A DNA stretch of 64,000 nucleotides, taken from positions 877,001-941,000 of the forward strand of contig JAYKKM010000416.1 in the NCBI GenBank assembly GCA_035772405.1. The letters are read 5' to 3'. Each line of letters opens with the position of its first letter. The stretch's first letter is position 1. The notes beneath the pieces were generated by a model. The model saw only the letters and a list, made by a program, of their open reading frames with translations, did no database searches and was not told the origin of the DNA. Both the position numbers and the translations under genes were made by a program. The stretch comes from Chrysogorgia sp. JL179-B06. Lineage: Eukaryota; Cnidaria; Anthozoa; Scleralcyonacea; Chrysogorgiidae. Below are positions 47,401 through 58,356 of the stretch, piece by piece.

Positions 47401-50400
47401 CCGATAACGATAACGATACGATAACAATACATAAAAATCGTTCACCTATAAAATGTACGTTCGTGGCCACAGCGACGATACGTGGACGATCGTCAAGCTC
47501 AAATCCTCAGAAAATGTCCGAGTCCCGGAAAGAAATCGAACCTGTAACCTTCTGATTACCTGCAACCTTCGTTTGGACCATTGCAATAGTCTTTACTATG
47601 GTCTGCCTGCTTCGCAGCTTAACAAGCTCCAACGTGTACAAAATACAGCAGACTAAGAGAGACTAATATGTAACATCTCACGGTTTGAACATATAACTCC
47701 AACTCTGCATCATCTACACTGTCTTCCGGTGAAGTACAGAATAGACTTTAAAGTGCTGTTAATAGTCTTTAAAGCACTACACATGGCCTCGCACCAGACT
47801 ATATTATTGAGCTTATAACTATTAAGCCTCCATCATTTTACAGCACAAGATCAAACTCAGAATTACTGCTCGAACAAACAAACTTAAGACATTTGTTATT
47901 CTTGGTTATCGTTCATTTGGATGTGCAGCACCTGTCTTTGGATTGATTTACCGTCAGAAATCCGACAAGCTGATTCTGTTGTTAGTTTTAAAAGACTTTT
48001 AAAGACACACTTATTTAGAAAAGCCTATCACAATATGTAACTATAATTTTGTGTGATTTTATACACTACATATATTTTTATCTACTTTTTAACTATAGAA
48101 TATATTATACTAACTATGGAAATAATTTTAGATAAGTTTTAATCGTTTTATTACTATTAGTTTTTCTGTATTATTGTCATGCGCATGTGAGCATATTTCA
48201 ATGAAACTTGCGCATTATAAATTAATAATAATAATAATAAGAAGAAGAAACGTTTTAGAAGCATTTTACAATGTCTCAATGCTTTTACAAAAATTAAAAA
48301 CAACTATAAGCAACTATATAAAAAGTCTAAAATCAGGCTAAAAAAGGTAAGTTTTAAGTTGAGATTTAAAGGTTGCTAAGGTTTCAGAATAACGGATAAA
48401 AAATGGAAGAGAGTTCCATAGTTTCGGAGCACATATAGAAAAGGCTCTATCACCATATAGGTAGTTGTTTTAATTCTATGTGTAACAAGAAGATTCTGGC
48501 TAGATGATCTGAGAGTGCGAGACGGACTGTAGATTTGTAAAAGTTCAGATAGATACAGAGGTGCCATGCCATGAAGAGCTTTATAGGTGATAAGGAGGAT
48601 CTTGAAAATAATACGAGACTTAATAGGAAGCCAGTGGAGCTGATTCAGGACAGGAGTTATGTGCTCTGTTTTCTTTACACGCATAACCAGTCTAGCTGCT
48701 GTGTTCTGCAATCTCTGCAACTTAGCTACCTGTAGATCACATTCTGGCAGACCGTATAGAATGCTATTACAGCAGTCCAGTCGCGATATAATGAATGCAT
48801 GTACGAGTTTTTTGCAATCCTCCATACTTAGATACTTCCGGATGCGGCCAATGTTCCTGATGGCAAACGATGCTGACTTACACAGATTATTGATGTCGTA
48901 GGTCATAGTGAGGTGTCTATCAATAGTGATGCCAAGATCACGTGCAAATGGGGCCGGTATAATCAAGCTTTCTCCAACTAATAACTGAGGTATAGGCTCA
49001 GCAGTACAACCGAACCGAGATGACAGATGTATAACCTCAGTCTTGCCGGGATTACATGAGAGCTTGTTTTTGGTGCACCAGGTTAGAATATCTTTGATAC
49101 ACGTATCAAGTTTGGACAATGCAGCTTGCCTCCCATCTTTATGACTGATAGACAGATATAACTGAATGTCGTCCGCGTATACCATCAGTTCCAATCCATG
49201 GGCCTTAACAATGTCTTCCAGAGGGGCGAAGTATAACGCAAACAGGAGAGGACCAAGTATGGACCCTTGTGGCACACCATAAATTAACTTGCGAGGAGAA
49301 GAAGTAACGTCTCCAACATTAACAGACTGAGTTCGTTCAGTAAGGTATGACTCGAACCATGCAAGAGCCGTGCCACTTACGCCATAGCGATCACTTAACC
49401 TATCCAGTAATAGAGCGTGGTCGATGGTGTCAAATGCAGATGACATATCCAACAGCACCAACACAACTTCTTGACGGGAATCAACTGCCAACAGAGTATC
49501 GTTTAGAACTCTCAGCATAGCAGTCTCTGTGCTGTGGTTAGGTCGATAAGCTGACTGAAACTTGGCAATTAAATCGTATCTCTCTAAAATACTAAATGGC
49601 CCATAAATTGAGTCACAGCGACTCGCTCTAAGACCTTAGACAAGAAGGCTAAGTTAGTTATTGGTCGAAAATTAGAAAATGCCTCTCGGTCCAATGTGGG
49701 TTTCTTGATAGATGGGCGCAACAAACCATGTTTTAATAACAAAGGGAAAACCCCTTTTTCTAGAGAAGCGTTTACAATGCTGGTAATAGGCCCAGCCAGA
49801 AGTTTAACGTTCTGCTTAAGCACACACGCCGAGACTGGGTCTAGAGCACACGACTTTGCTGGAGCCTTCATGATCAACTCAGATATAAACTTTTCTGGCA
49901 CTTGATGAAACTCTAGAAACTTCGATGAAAGGTAAAGGGGTCATGCTAATCATCCTACCAACTACACGACGGACGCAGCTCAACGCGGCCGAGACGAAGG
50001 TTTAGTAAAGGCGCCACAGGCTGCCACCATACGACCCATGATGACCTCGAAGCACAGCTAAAGTTAGGGAGGGAGAGAAACCGGAGTACCCGGAGAAAAA
50101 CCCTCGAAGCACTGGAGAGAATCAATAACTCTACTCACATAAATCTCATGAAGCTCAGCAATCGAAACGAGGTAGTCACCCATCCAAGTACTAACCTCGT
50201 CCGATCGGGCTTAACTTCAAAACTCAGCGGTGAGAAGCAGCGCGCTAACAGCACGCGCCACCCGTGCTTTCCCCTGAGACATTCATTCATATGAGCGTGA
50301 CGATCGTCCATGTATCGTCTGTCTACTCGAAGCTCTCAACATTCACTACAGCAGTGTATATATTAACACATACATCTTATACTGTAGGTGTACGATTTTT

Positions 50401-53400
50401 GTATCTGCACACTCGCTGATGAGTGATGTAAGTAACAATAGCTGATAGTACATGTACGCCTAGCGTACCTATTTTTATGTAACGTTATCTTGTAGTGTGA
50501 CCGGGCCTTTAGTTGGCATGCACTATTAAGGCCAAAAATAAACAATTTAAATTTTGGTACTTAAGGTGGCTCCCTATGGTTTTATGATCGCGCGCGTGCT
50601 GGTTGCTTATTTGGCGGGAAATTTACTGATAATCAGGCTAAAGTCGGCACGCGTAAAAAAGTCTTGTGTTTCCTTTGCGAAATGGTTTTAAAAAGTTACA
50701 CATTTCGAGATAAAGCTTATACCTTTTGAATTCTGTTTTTTTTTAAAAACTCTATTGGCAAAGGTTGTTAAATGTTAAAAAAATATTAAATTTGGAGATA
50801 TTGACAAAATCATCTCAAACTTTTCTGTGTTTTTGGTTCATGAATTATTAATAATCAACTCCGGATAACCGAATATGTGATCTTAATTGGCATCGGATTT
50901 TGACGATTTCAACCTTAAATTTCTCTGTAGGTAGTAACTTGTTTGACTTTGAGATGCCATTTCAAAGCCTTCAATTCCTTGCAATTAGTTACAGTCCTCG
51001 GCTTCGCCTCGGACTGCAACTAATTGCGCGGACTTGAAATCCGGTCCAGTCCGCATTTGTCCGCTTGTCGCATTGTCAGGTAGTAATAGAGTTATCATAT
51101 GGCACCCCTATTAATGCGACCACATACAATATATCAATTTAAAGCTGGAAATTAATAAAAACTGAACCAAACTGTATATAAAAAATCTCCGACACGTTTT
51201 TGTAGATAATCTATCGAAGAATACAGCAGGATCAACTTCAAAACCATAAAATGGTTTACAAAGTTAAATCCGTTGGTTACGTTTAACGTTCACTCACTAA
51301 TAGCGCTCCGTCGAGATGACGTCAGTACCGATGTTTGTCCGCTTTTACCCATAATTCTTGCGGCCATAACAAAAGAAATAGCTCATTTGCAATCATTTGT
51401 GAGTCAAATTTGGTTTGTTTGTCCGCTTTTTGAGCTATTAATAGCAGTCAGACTCTACGCTATTGCAAGTGCTTTGAAAGTTAAGAATCTTGTGGACTCG
51501 AAGGAGTCATATTCCAAGTTCATTTTAATTATAATTATATATCTTAGCTAGCTTCATTTTCATCGTTATCTTCATCGTTGTTATTACTATATCGTCATGT
51601 AGCATTAACCAACCAAATTGAATGTTTATGCTCTTGTGATTTATTTCAGTGTTATGCTACTGGAATTATTGCGTCGTTTGCTAAGTCGATAGGAGATCCA
51701 AATGCCTTGAACATGCAGGTAGGGATACATTGGGACTTACACTGGCCGCTAAAAACGTGGCCAATTAACACGATTACATTTACGGGATCATATACTTTGA
51801 GATCAGGCAGTATATTTATTTATTTATTTCGATTCGCCATTTGTAAATTAACATATAAAATATAAGTCTGGCAGGGATACCACTACAGTATTTACTTACG
51901 CCAATTACTGTGGCCCCGTGTATAATTAAAAAAAAATAGTTTAAAAAATTGAGGTTATATTTACATAAATACTAATGTGAAAAGAAAAGTCTGTAGCAAA
52001 AATAAACAACAACAAGGGAGGGATTTATCGAGGCGACGTGCCAAGTTACATTTTAGGCAAATGGTTTCCGCGTACGTGGGTCGTCCTGGTTATAGATGGA
52101 GTAAAGAGCGTCACAGTAGTATTCAAGTAGGGTTTTCTTAAATGAACTAAATTTGAGTGTTTTTAATCTTAGAAAGTCCGGTAATGCGTTCCAAGTTCTA
52201 GTTACTCTGACAATGAAGGATCGATGATAAGTTACTGTTCTATAATATGACTCCACACTGGCAATTTACCATAACTTTTCCTTCATCTGATTCACCGAGC
52301 GGTGTAAATGCCAAATATTTACTTTAATATACCCTATTGCATCACTGGCATTGCCTACATTACCATATATACTGAACTCGTGGCTAAGATCAAGGAAACG
52401 GCTTCTGTAGCTCAGTCGTTTAGAGCCCTGGTCTAGAGGATCCAGGGACCGGGTGGGTTCAATTCCCAGCCGGAAGGCCTTGAAGTTGCATTGTTTGCAA
52501 CTGGTCCCGGTTGGGTTTCAAAGTATATGATTCGACACTCGTAATTTACTATAACTTTTCCGTCATCCATTGGAATAGTTCGCCTAGCTAATAAAATGCC
52601 ATGGTCCTCTATCTATAGGAAAGCAACGACAAGAATTGTCTGGACGTACATATGATTTCTCACAAGAAAACATCCGATCCTGGACAGGTGTGTGATACAG
52701 TTAATTAATACTTGACATGCTGAGACTGCCAGTACATATGTGATCACCAAGAATCGCGTAATATTCGCTCTGCAGTATCAGTCCATGTTACTCAATGGTT
52801 AGATCATCTCACTAGATCAGAAGGTTGCGGGTTCGATTCCTGTCAGGGACTCGACGTTGTATAAAAGAGTGTTCAGAAAACAACATTGCAGAACTTGAAT
52901 AATATACTATAACATTATGATACTTCACTTCACTTTACTTTATTTAAGAATAATAGTTCACATTGTTATAAAAAAATAGATAAGTGACAAGATGTCCCCA
53001 CATGTAAGTTTAACATTATTTAGATATAGAACGAATAGATAGATGAATGCAAGCATAACGGATTCAAATATTCGCCCATTAAGAAAGATCTGTAGGGAGT
53101 TCTCATTAGACACGATCTGAGCTGCAACAGTCACATTAACTACGTGACTGCTAAAGCTCAGAAGATGTTAAATGTCTTGTATCGTGCTGCAAGCATATCA
53201 GTGACCGGGATATTATGAAGCTACTTTATGTTACTTGGGTTAGATCCCGTCTTGAATACGCTAGTGTGGTATGGTCAGCAACTAGATTTATTGTTGGAAA
53301 TGAGTTGTCCTATCGTGAACGCCTGATTGCTTACATTTACTTCCGTTGGCCTATCGTAGAGAAATTAGTGACATTATTATTTTTCTTTAAGTGTTTCAGG

Positions 53401-56400
53401 AGTCTGTGTAGGGTTGATATTTCTCAATATGTTTCTTTTCGCTCATGTACTAAGCCTCTTAGAAATACTGACCATCTTACTCTGAAGATTCCTTTCTGTA
53501 GAACGAGTCCTTTAAAAACTCTTACTTTATACGTCTCTGTCGTTTATGGAATTCTTTACCGTTATGTATTAGAGAATGCCAGCTTTTATCTACTTTTCGT
53601 AACAAACTAATTGACTACTGTTATGTTAAATTTTCAAATGATTCAAACGCTTTATAATAATTACTATTCATTCTTCATTTTGTAATAATGTTAGTTAATT
53701 CTACTGGCGGTTTATGCTATGGAATCTTGAATTCTGTTTTAAACTGTCCACAAATTTCATTATAATTATAATGTACTCAATATAATAATGGCAATTTGAA
53801 ATTTGATTAAATAAAAAAAATAAAATTACGTGGAAAATAAAAGTTTCTTTTTGAAGGAGAATATAGTAACTGAGTAGGTAACTAAGGATGGTAAAGAATT
53901 CCAAATTTTTGGACCTTGATAAAGAATTGTAAATTGTTTGATATTAATAATCAAATAAATTTATTTTGTAAATATCTGAGATTTTTAAATGGATAAACAG
54001 TGGTGTGAATGGGCACGATAATCTGAATTCGTTATGGGACGTACCGCTCGTTTCTGAAGAAGAATAATTCTATTTAAACTAGCAACATATGTAGATGACC
54101 AAACTATATTGCAATAACTAAGATAAGGATAAACGAGAGTATAGTATAAAGATAACTTTATCTTAGTAGATAGTTCGAAACGAGATCTATAGATTATTCC
54201 AATAGATTTTGATATCTTTTTACACACGTAATTAATGTGAGATTTCCATGTAAGGTTTTCATCTAGTATATAAACACCCAAAATTTCACCACTTGCTCTT
54301 GTTTAAGATATTGATTATCATGCATAAACAATATATAGGCAAGTTGATATTAGATAACTTTTGTTTTGGTTTAAATATAATATAACTTGTTTTCTTTATA
54401 TTAACAAAATCAAAATATCGATACCAATTAATGCCATGTTTAATACAGAAATTAGCTGTTTTGGGTCTGGATGAGAATATCTGAATGCTAGTGTCGTCTG
54501 TAAAAGGCAAAGACTCATGCCAATTGTCGTAGCATTTGGTAGATCATTAATATAAAGTAAAAAGAGTAATGCACCTACTGTAATAGAGCCCTGGGGTACA
54601 TCACATTTTATAATCTGCTTGGAGGAACTGGTCTCATTAATTTGGACAAATTGTTTACGATTAGAAAAATAGCTTTTAATTCATTGTAGAGCTACGCCAG
54701 CTAAGAGAGGAGTTGTACTCAACAGACCCATATCTTAAGGAGGCTTATATGCATGGAAGGATTTCAAGATCAACAACTTCCTTTAAGCATTACCTTTGTA
54801 GATTTTGCGAAAGCTTTCGATTCGGTTGATCGAAAAGTAATGTTTGCCGTCTTTAGGCATTATGGAATACCAGAACTATAGTAGTGAAGGCAATTGCTGT
54901 TATGTATCGTGACTCGCAAAGTATAGTGATGGTTGAAAACAACATCTCAAAACCATTCAAAATAACTACAGTACTCCAGGGAGACGTCCTAGCTCCTTTT
55001 ATTTTCATAATTCTCATCGACTTTCTTATGTTGAATTCTAATCAAGGAGTACTTGATTTGGGCGTTATCACGCATCGTCGCCAGTCAAGAAGATATCCAG
55101 CAAAGTTACTACACGATTTAGACTTTGCCGATGATAAGGGCACAGGAGCAAATAAACAGAACATCACAAGCAGCAGCAAACCTTGGCCTCAAGATAAATG
55201 TAATAAAAACAGAATACATGACCATTAAACATTAATGCTGGACATCCTCTCCTAGTCTACAATGAGCCTATCAAACATGTAAAGGACTTTAGATATCTGG
55301 GATCGATGATGGCTTCAAGTGTATGTGATTTTAAAAGACGCAGAGCACTGGCTTGGTCAGCCTTTTGGAAATTAGAGAGAATTTGGAAAAGTCAAGCTTT
55401 ACCTACAACTACTAAGATTAAACTTTTCCAAACAACTTGTGTGACAGTCCGTATGTATGGCTGCGAGTCATGGATCATTAACCAGGACATGAAAAATAAA
55501 ATCAACTCCTTCGCAACGTCTTGCTATAGGAATATGCTCAATATCAAGAGAACGGATCGAGTAGCTACCAAATGCCATTATCTACCAGATGACAGACATA
55601 TCGCCTCTGATTAATCATGTTCAAGCCCATCAACTCCGATTTCTCGGACATATTCTTCGCTTGCACGATGACGAGCTTGTGAAAACATACGCCCTGTATT
55701 CGCCATCACATTGCAGGAGAAAGAGAGGAAGACCGCGTACATCCTATCTAATGCATATACAGGGTCTTTTAGGTGACTATGATCACCTTCTACAACCAAG
55801 TCAAATATCAAGTCTGGCCAACGACCGAGTTACCTGGAGGAAGTTTATTGCAGCCCTACAGGACGGATGAGGAAACCAATGTCGCTATTCTAAATCTTGG
55901 TTCAGCAAAACTTTAGTTTTAATATTTTAAGTTTAAATGTCTATGTGTCTCATTATTTTATATGTCTATATGTCTCATTATATGTTTCATTCTTTACTTT
56001 GGTTTCAAATGTGGTCGTCTGCGATCAAGATGAAAGATGGATGAATGAATGTGAGAGCTGCGCCACGGATACCTTAATGTTCTAGTTTTGCAAACATAAT
56101 TTCATGATCTAGGGTGGCAAATGCTTTAGAGATAGAAAAACACCGACAGTGATTTTTTTGAATTTATTAGCTTAACAAATAGTCGTATTGAAAAATTACA
56201 AAAGAGTAACAAAATTACAAAAGATAGCAAAACAATTACAACAAAACGACTAATTGAAGGAAAGAGCAGCTGAACACGAGTCCTATTTAAAGCTCATCCA
56301 AACAAAACATACATAAATCATAAAAAAAATTAAACTGATAATATCAGTACAAATAATTAATTAAGAGCAGCAGTTTATATTGTAGCTGCGGCATTTACTA

Positions 56401-58280
56401 CAAAATGTCTTCCAAGTTCTTTTTCTGGCGACGTCAAAAATGTTATCGCGCTTTAACATATAATATTAGAGTGTTTTTTCGGAATATAGGATATCAAATC
56501 GATCTATAAATTTGGTTATGCGATTGTGCATAACCTTTTCAAAAAATTTGGAGAAATTCACCAGAATATCGATATCACCAGAACTTGATCGTACCACACA
56601 GGTTGTTGGTTGCATGGTCATCACTGCTCCTTGCAACATGCTGAATCAAATACGCAATTTTAGTATCAGCCTGCTCGTAGTCTGTTGCTAGTTCCCTTAC
56701 ACAAAAAGAACCGTTTGCATTATCTTGAGGCAGACGTTCCCCTAGCGAGATATTCAACACGCTCTCCCAGTTGATTCCTATTTTGAACCCACATGCACTT
56801 CTTCGATAAGCTCAAACAGTCGCTCTTTGTTGTCGCCGTTGTCAAGACAAATTCTTTGAGCGATTAAAGTCAGAGAGTTCCGAGGAACATCTTTATTTCA
56901 GTCCCATAAAACGAATTCAATGGAAGAGTCTTACGGACGTCAGTAAGAAGCTAAAGGTGTCTGCGAAAGGCAAATCTAAGGAAATCACTGTTCAGCGGGA
57001 CATTCTTGGTCTTCTTGCTGCCAAGTCACAACAACAGAATGCTGCGATAAACATCGATAAAGCCCTGTATTACCCGCTTATCCAGTCCCACTATCGATGG
57101 CAATATGATATGCAATCAGAAGAAAAACCGCCAAAAACAAGCTGTTCAATGCCGCGTTAACTTCATTGATTGAAAACGATGCGCAACTGCCCGACGATCC
57201 ACATGCTCGCAGAGTCTATATTCTCCATCTCGCAGCCATTATTCGTAGCATGGTTAAGGTACCAAACACCTGTAACGATGTTGTATTACGACTCTTCTCA
57301 GATCTTCCAAGGCAGTATAACATCGTCTGCGTTGCATGTGATACGTACTGTATACAAGGTTCGATCACTAAAGAACAGTGAAAGAAACCGAGTGAGAATG
57401 AGCATGTACCTGCTGATTTTAAGAAGTTTCTTGGCAACGGCGACAACAAAGAGCGACTGTTTGAGCAAAGATCCAGTCTACGAAAGCACACAGCCATGTG
57501 GCTAGAATTTGGAGAAAGGGCATGGTACCCAATTATGGCATTGGAGGATCCACAGTTCCATGATGGCTCCCTAACTTAAAGACCGATTGGATCGTTGAAG
57601 CGTATCCTGACGACGTTGCGGAGCTACTTGTCGAGCGTGATGGGGAGAGTGATGATGGATACGAAGAAGACAACGGATATACAGCTCGAGTTCGGATGAT
57701 GAATAATAAAAGTATTGTAACTAACCACCAAATGACGCTCTACAGGCCCAAGCCAACCACTTTCAAAATTAGAAAATGTTAATTTTGAGACCCCCCTCGT
57801 ATATTTAATATTGTAACACTCAGATATGGATGTCCCTTCCAAATGTAGAAAAGTTATTCTCGTTAATTTGAGAAGCATCACGATTTATTTCAAATTACGT
57901 ATTTGCATGAAAACGAGGCTATATTCAGAATATAGTCAAATACGGCCTCAGTTATATTTTTTGTAAAATATACCTCGCCATTTGGATTCTACAGACAAAA
58001 CTGGTCCAGTAGATCTGTATTTTCTGGGATTCCTAGTAATAATAACAAATTATTTAAAACCAACGATTTTACACGGAAATTAGGCTAAATTGCACAATAT
58101 CAGGCTATAACTCTTAAAAGCAGCCTCGTCTGCCTGAATAACATCCAGATGCGAGTTCTACATCAAAAACTGGACTAGAAAATCCTACTCCGGTAAATTA
58201 CCCGCTCGGTGATACCTATCTCACTCACCGCCCGGACTATTATTGTTTACTCCCCGTTCTAAAATTTGCACAAATATATA

Positions 58281-58356
<76 letters not shown>

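Noticed and set aside
50150..50272. Genuine 5S rRNA gene
   Set aside because: Only the promoter-containing half is 5S-like; the canonical ends are missing.
52399..52470. Genuine tRNA gene
   Set aside because: A and B boxes are present, but acceptor and anticodon stems do not fold, and a SINE body follows.
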